The notes beneath the pieces were generated by a model. The model did not search any database. It saw only the letters and a list, made by a program, of their open reading frames with translations, and was not told where the DNA came from. 64,000 nucleotides of DNA from Saccharomycopsis fibuligera x Saccharomycopsis cf. fibuligera (Eukaryota; Ascomycota; Saccharomycetes; Ascoideales; Saccharomycopsidaceae). The DNA is taken from assembly GCA_001936135.1 (NCBI GenBank), contig CP012818.1:248001-312000 (forward strand), given 5' to 3'. This document shows positions 9,901 to 20,051 of the stretch, piece after piece (position 1 is the first letter of the stretch; every line of letters starts with the position of its first letter). A program made the translations under genes and the position numbers.

Positions 9901-11363
9901 ATGTCTGCTCGTCCTCAAAATATTGGTATCAAGGCCATTGAGGTCTACATCCCTTCTGAAGTATGTTCCCACTGGAAGTCATCCGTTTCCTCTTCGATAA
10001 TCAATTTGTGATTATCTTCTTATATTAAGCTGATTACTAACCATCCCTCCAGTATGTAAACCAAGCCGAATTGGAAAAGGCTGACGGCGTTTCTGCTGGT
10101 AAATACACTATTGGTTTAGGCCAAACCAATATGGCCTTTGTCAATGACCGTGAGGATATATACTCCTTGGCATTGACCGTCACTTCTAACTTGCTTAAAA
10201 ACAATAACATTGATCCAAACTCCATTGGTAGATTGGAAGTCGGTACTGAAACTTTGTTGGATAAGTCCAAATCCATCAAATCTCTCTTGATGACCTTGTT
10301 TGGAGAAAACACCGACATTGAAGGTATTGATACCGTCAACGCCTGCTACGGTGGCACCAATGCAGTTTTCAACTCTGTCAACTGGATTGAGTCTTCTTCT
10401 TGGGATGGTAGAGACGCTATTGTTGTTGCTGGCGACATTGCCATTTATTCTAAGGGTGCTGCTAGACCAACTGGTGGTGCCGGTACCGTCGCTTTGTTGA
10501 TTGGTCCTGATGCCCCAATTGTTTTTGAAAACGTGCACGGCTCTTATTTTGAACACGCATATGATTTCTACAAGCCAAACTTCACTTCCGAATACCCGGT
10601 TGTTGACGGCCATTTCTCTTTGGCTTGCTACGTCAAGGCATTTGACCAGTCTTACAAAGCTTTTTCCAAAAAAGCTATCAAGAAGGGTTTGGAATATCCA
10701 AAGGATGCTGGACAAGATAAACCTCTCTCTGATGATGTTGTTGGGTTAAAGTTCTTCGACTATAACGTTTTCCATGTGCCAACTTGTAAATTGGTCACCA
10801 AGACTTATGGTAGATTGCTATACAATGATTTCAGAGCTAACCCACAAGCCATTCCTGATGTTGATTCCAAATACGCCGCTGTGAGCTACGAAGAATCTTT
10901 AACTGACAAATCTATCGAAAAGACTTTTGTCGGATTAACCAAGGAATTGGCTAAGCAAAGAGTTCAACCATCATTGACTGTACCAACCAACATTGGTAAC
11001 ACTTACACTGCTTCTGTGTACGGTGCATTGTCTTCGTTATTGTACTACGTTGGTAACGAACAATTACAAGGTAAGAGAATCGGTTTGTTTTCTTATGGTT
11101 CTGGTTTGGCTGCTTCTTTGTTTTCCGTTAAAGTTGTTGGTGACATTAGCAACATCACTGCTAAATTGGACATTGCAAATAAGCTACAAAACAGAACTCA
11201 AAGAACTCCAGAAGAGTATCTTAGTGCTATTGAATTGAGAGAAGCTATCCATTTGAAGAGCAATTACGAACCAAAGGGTTCTATTGAAACATTGGCTAAG
11301 GGCACCTATTACTTGACAAAAATTGATGACAAGTATAAGAGATACTACGAAGTCAAAAACTAA
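9901..11363 (+). CDS. ERG13: Hydroxymethylglutaryl-CoA synthase (spliced)
   Basis: Condenses acetyl-CoA and acetoacetyl-CoA to HMG-CoA, an early step of ergosterol synthesis. There are two exons, 9901-9960 (20 codons) and 10053-11363. The intron 9961-10052 (92 nt) has donor GTATGT, branch TACTAAC (10035-10041) and acceptor CAG. It was found because the long frame lacks an N-terminus (it opens at a TTG), while the spliced start [20 protein letters not shown] fits the family. The protein is 456 aa. Catalytic residues are visible: Glu about 86 (LEVGTE), the nucleophile Cys about 118 (NACYGGTNA) and His about 261 (FHVPTCK). No in-frame CTG codon and heavy TTG use indicate high expression in a CUG-clade yeast. 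The promoter carries a TCGTATA sterol element. Confidence 0.97.
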
Positions 11364-11985
11364 GAGTTCTTGCTTCCTGACTAACTCCTATCCTTTCTCA
11401 TCTTGCTTATTATTATTAAATCGTTTATTTTTGTTGCTAGCTAGCTTTTGTTAATAATTCTACCTTAATAGAATGTTTTGTATCATGCCTGGTACTGTTT
11501 GTTGATAACATATATCGTATGATCTATAGATAAGGGTTTATAAATTAGGTTGTTTGCTATGCTTCCCGGGATAATTATACCTTCGTAATTTGTATTGCAC
11601 CAACATGGCAGGTTTTCCGGAAGTACAGAGCCGGGTATCATATGCATTACATAATTAATATATCATCCGTGCTGACATAATTATTCGCTCAGCAAGTGGC
11701 CCCGACAGCCTCCGTCTGCTGCAACTGCGAAGACAATTCCAATCCCGAAGATGTGTCCGAGGCTGCCGCCAAAAACCAAAAAACTGCCACACGCTCAAGC
11801 GCTGAGTGAATTCATTGAGTGCCATTTGGGCCCCGTTTTAACTCGCTTTTTTTCCGCCCTTCCTAAAAGAATATTTTCTTTCTTTGATTTTCCCGCATCT
11901 AGCTCTTGCTTTCGTTTTATTGATTGATATCATTTATCATCATCATCCATTTTCCTTATTCCATATTTCATATTCATATCCCATC
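11364..11985. other. Intergenic spacer and IDH1 promoter
   Basis: ERG13 3' flank, then a GC-richer stretch (about 11690-11850) holding a CCAAT box (11739-11743). A pyrimidine-rich leader runs up to the IDH1 ATG. CCAAT boxes are bound by the HAP complex, a known regulator of TCA-cycle genes; use here is inferred. Confidence 0.5.
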
Positions 11986-13291
11986 ATGTTCAGATCTATC
12001 GCTAGTAAGGTATGTTTTGTTTAGCGGTCTTTTGTTGTTCTCACGATATGGCGCTTAGTTATTATGTGCTTCTTATAGGCTTCCTCGAAGAAAAAAATAA
12101 AAAAAATAAAATTAGGACATTGAAGGTGTGAGGTATTGAAGGTTTTTTGTTGGACGCTTTGGGAAGACAGACAATCAAAACTATCTTCCATCTCAAACTT
12201 TGAATTACGTGATTTGAAAGTTACTAACCTTTTTTTAGAACTTGGCCAGCATCAGAACTTTTGCTTCTGTTTCTGAAGCCAACTTACCAAAGAAATACGG
12301 AGGCAGATACGATGTCACTTTGATCCCTGGTGATGGTATTGGTGAAGAAATCACCAACTCTGTTGTTCAGGTTTTTAAAGCTGAAAGAGTTCCAGTTGAC
12401 TGGGAATTGATCAAGGGTAGTGAAGGTCAAGATCTTGTCAACGAAGCTGTTGATTCTTTGAAAAGAAACAAGGTTGGTTTAAAAGGGATCTTCCACACTC
12501 CAACTGAAGTGGGCAAAAACTCATTTAATGTTGCCTTGAGAAAACAATTGGACATTTACGCTTCTTTGACTCTTATCAAAAATATTCCTGGGATCAAGAC
12601 TAGATTGAATGATATCGATATTGCTTTGATCAGAGAAAACACCGAAGGTGAATATTCTGGTCTTGAACATCAATCCGTGCCAGGTGTGGTTGAATCTTTG
12701 AAAATTATTACCAAACACAAATCCGAAAGAATTGCCAAATTTGCTTTCGATTTCGCTTTGAAAAATAACAGAAGCAAAGTCACTGCTGTTCACAAAGCTA
12801 ACATCATGAAATTGGGTGATGGTTTGTTCAGAAGTACCGTTCAAGAGGTTGGTAAAGAATACCCAGGTATTGATGTTGACACTATAATCGTTGACAACGC
12901 TTCTATGCAAGCTGTTTCTAGACCACAACAGTTCGATGTCTTGGTTACTCCAAACTTGTACGGTAGTATATTGTCTAACATTGGTGCTGCCTTGATTGGT
13001 GGTCCAGGTTTGGTTCCAGGTGCTAATTTCGGTAGAGAACATGCTGTTTTCGAACCTGGTTGCAGACATGTTGGTTTGGATATTAAGGGAAAGCACGTTG
13101 CTAACCCAACCGCTATGATTTTGTCAAGTGCTTTGATGTTGAGACATTTGGGCTTGAATGAAAATGCTGATAGAATTTCTAATGCTATTTACGCTGTTCT
13201 TGCTGAGGGTAAAGTTAGAACCAAGGATATTGGTGGTAACAATACTACTGAAGAGTTCACTAAGGCTATTTTGGACAAATTGGCTGCTTAA
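11986..13291 (+). CDS. IDH1: NAD-dependent isocitrate dehydrogenase subunit 1 (spliced)
   Basis: Regulatory subunit of the mitochondrial NAD-isocitrate dehydrogenase octamer of the TCA cycle. Exon 1, 11986-12009, encodes MFRSIASK. The intron 12010-12238 (229 nt) has donor GTATGT, branch TACTAAC (12222-12228) and acceptor TAG. Exon 2 is 12239-13291. The spliced N-terminus, rich in Arg, Ser and Ala, is a mitochondrial presequence and is followed by LPKKYGGRYDVTLIPGDGIG, which closely matches S. cerevisiae Idh1. Other family blocks are RENTEGEYSGLEH, HKANIMKLGDGLF and DNASMQAV. Total 358 aa against 360 in S. cerevisiae. The longer frame without splicing would start at a TTG, so the intron is needed. 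No in-frame CTG codon. Confidence 0.97.
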
Positions 13292-14535
13292 ATATTTATC
13301 TAAATCAAATCGATTACTATAATTATTTAAAAAAAGTACGTTGCCTAGCATTTTAAATTTTTTTCTTTTTTAAAAAAAATCAAAACCAAATACAAATTAT
13401 AAATTTTACCAAAAGTGCAATAAATTGAGCTTATTTGCTTCCGATATAATTCTTTTTTTAATACAAATAGAGTGATACTCTTGCTTTTATTTTCATGCTT
13501 TGTCATTGTAACAGAGTGTTTGCTTTTCAGCTGTTTATTTCTCATTTCTTCATTGCCATTGATTGAGACCCACGTAATTATGAGGTGTCGCTGTATCTTG
13601 GGTATTTATTTATTTTTTTTAGCACTTTTTGTAAACAATTTTTATTTCTGGATTCAGTTTAAAAAGGATCCTTCGTAATTCGTGGTGCACCAAATGTTTT
13701 AGAATATTCCAAAGTGTGCAATTGCTGAAGCATACTTTCGCAAGCAACTCCAACCGCAACAATACTTAAAAAGATATCTTTGTATATACATATAGCCCTA
13801 AATAATGAACACGTCATCCTGAGGCCTTCAAATACTATTTTTGTGCATATACGTACGCAACGAGCGCCCAGTAAGCACCTGTTGGGTGGACTCAGCTTGA
13901 CTGGTCAAGTATTTGAGCCTTTTGTAATCATGTTACAATGATGCATCATCGCATCTCATCCCATCCGAGGATTTTTTAACATGCATGGAGATACATACAT
14001 ACACACGTGCTATTGTTATTATTATTATTATTATTATGTATTATGTACGTTTGCCCCTGGCGGGGAGTGGGATTCTCGTTGTTACACCAATTTGGACTTT
14101 GATATTTTTGTCATATCTACCTTTTTTTTGTACTATAATGTGTGTAAAGATGATGCGCCACTTCTTTTAGAAGGTATTCTGTTGTATACTATGCACAGGT
14201 TGGGGGCACCATTGAAATCATTACTATCAAAATACTTGATAGATTACTTATATCATATATGATACTGAAGAAAAAAGTAAATACAGATGAACAAAATGAA
14301 ATGAAACCACTATAAATAAAAAATAATAATCGTCAATGAGGAAAAAAAGAGAAATTAAATAAATAAATTGAAAAATAAAAAAGAGAAAAAGAACAAAAAA
14401 AAAAAACTTTTTCATTTTTCGAAATGCAACCCCCTCACCAAACATCAGGTATCAAATATTATTTATCCAATATTGATTATGAAACTAAACAAGCTGTAAT
14501 TACACTGCCGTCTCCAGCTTTAATTGATCAAGAGC
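13292..14535. other. Convergent intergenic spacer, IDH1 / EMC1
   Basis: 1.2 kb between two gene 3' ends. It holds AT-rich tracts and a TTA microsatellite near 14013-14037. A 93-aa plus-strand frame over the microsatellite is low complexity and is rejected. No RNA gene is seen. Confidence 0.55.
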
Positions 14536-17517
14536 TCAAAACGTATCCACCCAAAATGAATTAACCTTCTTTTGTTGCACCAATGATCTACTAACCACAA
14601 ATGCCCCAAGCAAACCTGCAATAGTAAGCAATAATTTTACTTTACTAAAGCTTGTACTTAACATATCAAACTGCAGAGATGGATAAATTTTAGTACAGAA
14701 TATATCATTGTTCAAGTAGCATACCACGGAAGTAGATTCCAAGTTGGTTGCTAATGAGAATAAATGCTCATTTCGACGGCTGCTTATTGTTTCATCAAGA
14801 TCCCCAGTATAAAGTAGTCTCTTGTGATTGATTATTGCATTATTGTTAATTGGAACGTTAGCATCATAAGGCATCATCAGATACTCCATTTTTTCTTCCT
14901 TGGTCAACTCTCTACCTTCGACTCTTCTGGAGCTGATTAGGTACTTTGGTAGTAACAAAATTTGTCCATTGTTTAGTTTAAGGATAAGGTTTTTGGTGGT
15001 TATGTCAAATCTAGTGTTGGAGATGCTCAATTTGTCAATCTTTAATGGGAAGTTGTATGATTTAAATTTAACGAATGGCTCAGGAAGATCATTTGCTAAT
15101 ACTGAGTAACTGTCACTGTGGCCGCTATTATTGTCTTCAGCAGCACCAGCATTGGCAAAAGTTCGCTCATTAGAGAATTTGGATTCGTAAAATTCAATAA
15201 CATTGATCTTAGTAGAGACACTAGGACGGTAACTATGAAAGGTGTAAATTACATAATTATCATTGACAAGCAATTGGAATTTGTAATTAACTAGATCTAA
15301 TTTTTCATTAGGCAAATGTGCCACTGATTTGATGATTCTTCCAGTAATGGAATCAATAACGTTAATAATTAATGAATTTTCGTCTGCATTATAAACGGCA
15401 AATGCTGCCAAGTTTGGATACAAGTATTTGTAAAGCACCGACTTATCGCCAAGAATTAATCCAATTGAGGCTAATCCTTCACGATTGATGCTATTACAAC
15501 TGTACGCAATAATTTTTTCATTTTGAGGGTCAGAAACTTGAAACCTCCAAGTTTTAGTAACTTGTTGATGTGCCGCATTGACTTTGTATGCTTCCATTGA
15601 GGTTCTCGATTTGTCCAATTTAGTGAAGAAAAAATCTTTATTGAGTTGATCTTTAGAAGCCGCAATATTGCTTTCTTCCTTGGCAACGTATTGCAAAGTT
15701 TCAGTAACTGGATCCTCAATAATTAAATCATCATCAAGGAGTACGTTAGTATGATTATGCAGTTCTGTTTGCACCGCTAGCAATTCATTTAAATTAATTG
15801 GAATAATATTATTGTTGTTTGGAATGCTATTGGCTAAGGAGTCAATAACGTTACCATTAGATGGGTTCAAAACCAATAAGTCACCATTGTTAAAGAAAAC
15901 TTTGATAGCCTTGTTGTTATCGTTGAGAAATTTGGTAATTTGCAATTCTCCTTGGTTGCTAAATTTGGATAGTTGATCGAATTTCCAGTTAATGTTACCA
16001 GTTTCTAATTCCAAATTGAAGATCTTGCCATTGGCGGTCAATACAACCAACTGCTTATTTAAACCAAAATCAGCAAGTTTTTGCTTAGATACTTCACCTG
16101 AGTTACCCAAAATCAATTTCAAATAATCGGATATCCTCGCATTTTTTAAAAACTGATCCAACTGTTTAGCGTATTTCAAATGAGCTTTACATCTGCTGAT
16201 GAACGCACTCAACAAACTAGATTCTTCTTCACTAAGATAATTTTTGAAATCCTCAGTTTCTTGAAGTTGAGTCTTCAAATCTCTGCTTGGGTTATAGATT
16301 AAATAGTCGGTGATCTCACTAAGGGATTCGTCACGTTGCCATAATATCAAATCATTCTGCACCGCGATAATTTCACCATTATTGAGTTCAATAATTGTGA
16401 CGACTTTATGATTCTCATTGTTGTTGGATGATGATAATAATGATGTTGACTCTTGCAAATTTACTTTAATGTTTTTGACATTAGCAAAGTCAAGATCTAA
16501 ATTATGAGTGTATTTGACATGTTCAATGCCAAATTCGCTATCAAAGAGCTGGATATGGTTGTGCGAGAAAACAATGACCAAATGTTCATTGATCGTTTTA
16601 GCAAATTGAACTGTGCTCTTGTCTTGCACGGAAGAGGAGTAGTACTCAAAGTTGTTGACCAATATGTATGAATTTAAGTCAAGCAAGTTGAAGAAATTGG
16701 TGGTGTATTCGGTCTTGATAGTTTTGGTGTTTGACAAGTCATCAACAATGTCATTGAGAATTAATACGCTAATGACACCGCTTTGAGTTTCATAAAAGAT
16801 CTTGTTTTGATATATTTTTAAAATCTTGGCTGCGTCGTCAGCAACCCCACGGTCATCAAGGGAGATATGAGAGACAGCTTCTGTAAACTTGGTAGGATTA
16901 AGCAAATACAAATCCCGTTCATTAACAAGGACTAAAAAGTTTCCATTATTCAACCCCGAGATCAATGTTTGATTAACTGGCGCACCATTACCATTTGTTA
17001 ATTCACCCAACCTTTTAACTTTCAACGAGTTTCCAGTCTTGATGGAATAAACAATGTTATTTGAGCCAACAATCACAATATTGTCACCATTAACAGTTTT
17101 GATTGCAGCAATCTCAAAACTCAATGGAATTTCGTCCACCAAAAAACTAGTGGTTTGATTCCATAACTGTAACACTGCCTTGCCATTGTCATTAGCGTCA
17201 ACCTTGTTGTTGTTGATGCCAGTAATTAGAAGCTCATCACCAATGATATCCAAGTAAACGTCTTCACTACTGCTGCTTAATTTGTGCCTCCATTTGATTT
17301 CGCCCTTGTTTAAATTCTCCACCACAGAGAGAATGTTTGCCTTAGACAAAGAGGCATAATGAGCACCAGAGGCACTAATGGCAGATTGGGAAACTTGGCC
17401 AAGTTGTTGATGATGCCAGTCGGTCTTGTAGGCTTCGTCGTCATACACAGCGCTAACAAATCTAGCGAGAAGAGCAAATATAAAAAGCTGCGCCGTTGAG
17501 TACCTGAAGAACCGCAT
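14536..17517 (-). CDS. EMC1: ER membrane protein complex subunit 1
   Basis: Large lumenal and membrane subunit of the EMC, which inserts and stabilises multi-pass and tail-anchored ER membrane proteins. The 993-aa product has a signal peptide (about 1-23) followed by DDEAYKTDWHHQQLG, the usual opening of Emc1. A long beta-propeller-like lumenal region comes next (repeated short 'GDELLITG', 'NNGDLLVLNPSNGNV' type strands). The C-terminal DUF1620-type region includes GREL-TKEEKMEYLMMPY and INHKRLLYTGDLDE, and a single TM lies near residues 960-979. It is longer than S. cerevisiae Emc1 (760 aa) and closer to metazoan size. It lies 291 bp downstream of the LAA2-like gene on the same strand. Confidence 0.9.
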   Translation of the reverse strand: MRFFRYSTAQLFIFALLARFVSAVYDDEAYKTDWHHQQLGQVSQSAISASGAHYASLSKANILSVVENLNKGEIKWRHKLSSSSEDVYLDIIGDELLITGINNNKVDANDNGKAVLQLWNQTTSFLVDEIPLSFEIAAIKTVNGDNIVIVGSNNIVYSIKTGNSLKVKRLGELTNGNGAPVNQTLISGLNNGNFLVLVNERDLYLLNPTKFTEAVSHISLDDRGVADDAAKILKIYQNKIFYETQSGVISVLILNDIVDDLSNTKTIKTEYTTNFFNLLDLNSYILVNNFEYYSSSVQDKSTVQFAKTINEHLVIVFSHNHIQLFDSEFGIEHVKYTHNLDLDFANVKNIKVNLQESTSLLSSSNNNENHKVVTIIELNNGEIIAVQNDLILWQRDESLSEITDYLIYNPSRDLKTQLQETEDFKNYLSEEESSLLSAFISRCKAHLKYAKQLDQFLKNARISDYLKLILGNSGEVSKQKLADFGLNKQLVVLTANGKIFNLELETGNINWKFDQLSKFSNQGELQITKFLNDNNKAIKVFFNNGDLLVLNPSNGNVIDSLANSIPNNNNIIPINLNELLAVQTELHNHTNVLLDDDLIIEDPVTETLQYVAKEESNIAASKDQLNKDFFFTKLDKSRTSMEAYKVNAAHQQVTKTWRFQVSDPQNEKIIAYSCNSINREGLASIGLILGDKSVLYKYLYPNLAAFAVYNADENSLIINVIDSITGRIIKSVAHLPNEKLDLVNYKFQLLVNDNYVIYTFHSYRPSVSTKINVIEFYESKFSNERTFANAGAAEDNNSGHSDSYSVLANDLPEPFVKFKSYNFPLKIDKLSISNTRFDITTKNLILKLNNGQILLLPKYLISSRRVEGRELTKEEKMEYLMMPYDANVPINNNAIINHKRLLYTGDLDETISSRRNEHLFSLATNLESTSVVCYLNNDIFCTKIYPSLQFDMLSTSFSKVKLLLTIAGLLGAFVVSRSLVQQKKVNSFWVDTF

Positions 17518-17808
17518 TGTGTAAAAACACTTTTACGTGGTGATTTAGGTATGCTGTTTACCTGTTTTGCGGTTTTTGTCAGTGTTGGGTGTATCTATTC
17601 TCTAGAAAATGTTATATTATCCTAATAGTGCTTAGTTTGCCGTTTGATGGGCAGTTTGGCGGTCGTTGATTGTCCGCTGGAGCTTTTCGTTGGAGCACCG
17701 GGGCTCACAACACCAGTACACTCATGCAATAACTCGCTACACAGTTTCTACTTCAATGCTGGTTAAAATGCACAAATATTCAATGTTTATTAATAATAGT
17801 AAAACAGA

Positions 17809-19803
17809 TCACTTATGCCAGAAGAATCCTGTTTTCTTTACCGTCAGCGACTGTCTCTTAAGCTTTCTTTGCACTTCTTTCTCGTTCTTGAAACTCTCCT
17901 GGCGACGCACTTTCTGAGTGTATCCAACAACATTCTCCACCACCGCTTCAAATGTCTCGTGGTCCTTGTTCAAGTTTTCTAGCTCGTTGTTCCATACAGA
18001 CAATGTCTTTTGCATTTGTTTATCGAAGGCTAGTAACTGCGTATGGATCTGCTCGAGCTCTTTATGCTTGCTGTTATTGTACAAAGTTTCATAGAATGTC
18101 GTCGACTGGAGACTTTCTTCTATCGTGGCTAAGGTTTTGTTGGTGTTGGCAATGACCTCGTCATACTCTACTTTTTGTATATCTAACATATCCACTGTAT
18201 CAATGTATATAGTATTAGAGTCGATCGAGAGAGACAGGTTTGTTGGAAGTTTTGCTGGTATGGTTTCCTGTAGATCCTTGAGTGTATTATCTTCACTTTG
18301 TTGCTGATGCTCTATACTTGCCTTATCAGAGATTTGTTCAGTTTTGTAGTTTATCTGCTCACCTTTTTCTTTATTTTCTGGTTTTGCTTTCTCATTTTCA
18401 TTCCCATCAATTTTTTCCTTTTCTTTTTGGTTTGCCTCAATTTCCTGCTGTTGATCATTCTGGGAGTCTTTTTTCACTGGCACTTCCAATTGCTTTATTT
18501 TATCATGGTCATTTTGACTATTCTTGTCATTCTTTTCTCCAATTTCTCCTTCTTCCGTTATTGTTTTCCCTGGTTTGCTACTCGGAGGTACAAAGACAAT
18601 CGTTGGTGCTTTTATGTCAGGCAGGCCATTAGTAGGAGCTCTAAATGAGTCGGTTGAAACGTTATTATTATTAATAGGCAACACTTCATCCAAATCAATT
18701 GGCACCCCAATACTTATCAAAAAATGCCTTCTAATTGAGCTTCTTTTCCAATCCGGAGGAGCAAGTTTTGGTATTGTTATTAATTCTTTCAATAATGTTT
18801 CTGACCTCACTGACAAGAGATTTTCAGGTTTAATGTCTTCCATTTCAGGAATATGGTTGCTGGATTGAGGTTCGGCGTCGGGATATATACTAGCCACAAG
18901 ATTTTCCATGGCGGTATCTAGTTTTCTGTTGTCTTTGAATATGTCATTGGTAAGTTTGATGTAGTCATTAACAGGGACTTCATTTGAACTAGTTGTTGGC
19001 TGAGATGGTTGTTGTTGTGGTGACACAGTTGCGTTTTCGAAATCATCAAACGAAGCGTCTGAAAATGCTCCAAAATCGTCGTCATCGTCGTCGCCATCAT
19101 CTTCATCGTCATCATCATCATCTTCTTCTTCTTCTTCTTCTTCTTCTTCTTCTTCTTCTTCTTCTTTTTCCTGATCTTTCTGCTCGCCCTTGTTATTCTT
19201 GCTGATTTCGTTGAGATCAGCTTCTTCTGTTAAGCTTTGAAGGCCATTCTTTGAGCTCTGCTGTCCATTTGTCTCTGTTTGCCCTTCATGTTGTATACCT
19301 GCACCGTCATTTTCCACGCCGATTTCTTGATCGTCCAATTGTTCAAGATTATCTTCTAAGCTTTGTCCCTTTAAGTCACCTTCTTTCTCCAAACTCACAA
19401 CTTCCATATCAGCATTTAAAATTCCTTCCAGTACGAGAGATTGCTCTGGTTCTGATTCTGGTTCTACTTCTAATTCTAATTCTGTTGTGTTTTGGTTCTC
19501 TGTGGTTGAGCTTTCTGGGTTGTGCTCAGTAGAAGGCATATCTAAGGCCAATTTACGCATGCCTTGGCTGATTCCACCAAAGTTTTGGTCATTTTTGGTT
19601 CCACTGCTTTCTTCCTTGTCTTTTGCTACTCTTTGGGCCTCAAACTGCTGCTGCTGAGCTGTTTCGTTCTGATGACTGAGGTAGTCAGACAGTGTGCTTT
19701 GCTGAGGTTCAACGGATGAATTGTCTGGCTGCTGTTGCTGAGCTGTGACAGTGATTTCCTGAGCAGTATTTCCTAATCCCTTTATCTGATTATTACCAGT
19801 CAT
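17809..19803 (-). CDS. LAA2: LAA2-like AP-1 adaptor accessory protein, highly acidic
   Basis: Probably binds the AP-1 clathrin adaptor ear and helps recruit it with Laa1 at the Golgi/endosome. The 664-aa protein is Gln/Glu-rich. A pure Glu run flows into an Asp run (about residues 215-245), and then comes the motif DDDFGAFSDASFDDFEN. DFGxF-type motifs like this bind gamma-ear domains, as in aftiphilin and Laa2. The conserved C-terminal part (about 520-664) starts YIDTVDMLDIQKVEYDE and is mostly helical, with likely coiled coils, ending KKTGFFWHK. S. cerevisiae Laa2 is far shorter; the acidic and Gln-rich expansions account for the size. The Glu run is coded by a GAA/GAG microsatellite at about 19120-19165. 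The orthology is my inference from the motif and layout. Confidence 0.6.
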   Translation of the reverse strand: MTGNNQIKGLGNTAQEITVTAQQQQPDNSSVEPQQSTLSDYLSHQNETAQQQQFEAQRVAKDKEESSGTKNDQNFGGISQGMRKLALDMPSTEHNPESSTTENQNTTELELEVEPESEPEQSLVLEGILNADMEVVSLEKEGDLKGQSLEDNLEQLDDQEIGVENDGAGIQHEGQTETNGQQSSKNGLQSLTEEADLNEISKNNKGEQKDQEKEEEEEEEEEEEEEEDDDDDDEDDGDDDDDDFGAFSDASFDDFENATVSPQQQPSQPTTSSNEVPVNDYIKLTNDIFKDNRKLDTAMENLVASIYPDAEPQSSNHIPEMEDIKPENLLSVRSETLLKELITIPKLAPPDWKRSSIRRHFLISIGVPIDLDEVLPINNNNVSTDSFRAPTNGLPDIKAPTIVFVPPSSKPGKTITEEGEIGEKNDKNSQNDHDKIKQLEVPVKKDSQNDQQQEIEANQKEKEKIDGNENEKAKPENKEKGEQINYKTEQISDKASIEHQQQSEDNTLKDLQETIPAKLPTNLSLSIDSNTIYIDTVDMLDIQKVEYDEVIANTNKTLATIEESLQSTTFYETLYNNSKHKELEQIHTQLLAFDKQMQKTLSVWNNELENLNKDHETFEAVVENVVGYTQKVRRQESFKNEKEVQRKLKRQSLTVKKTGFFWHK

Positions 19804-20051
19804 TGGCGTATCTTCTGTTGGACTATATTGTTGTATACTCTCGTTTTGTGTTGTGTTGTATAGTGTAGTACAGTAATAGCAGTATAGTACTGAATTGCGT
19901 TGAATGTTGTTGATGTGTTTTTGTCACTATCCGCCGCACGTGCTCTCCGCTATCCGCATTGAAATCAAGGCCACTTTAACGCCAACATCACCACCAACCA
20001 TAGACACTTCAGCACCAGTAATCACACCAACAGCCATCAGCAACCAGCACA

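Noticed and set aside
9466-10011. Frames on both strands in the ERG13 promoter and exon 1
   Set aside because: They cross the ERG13 promoter, leader, exon 1 and intron; the conserved ERG13 N-terminus explains the real coding part.
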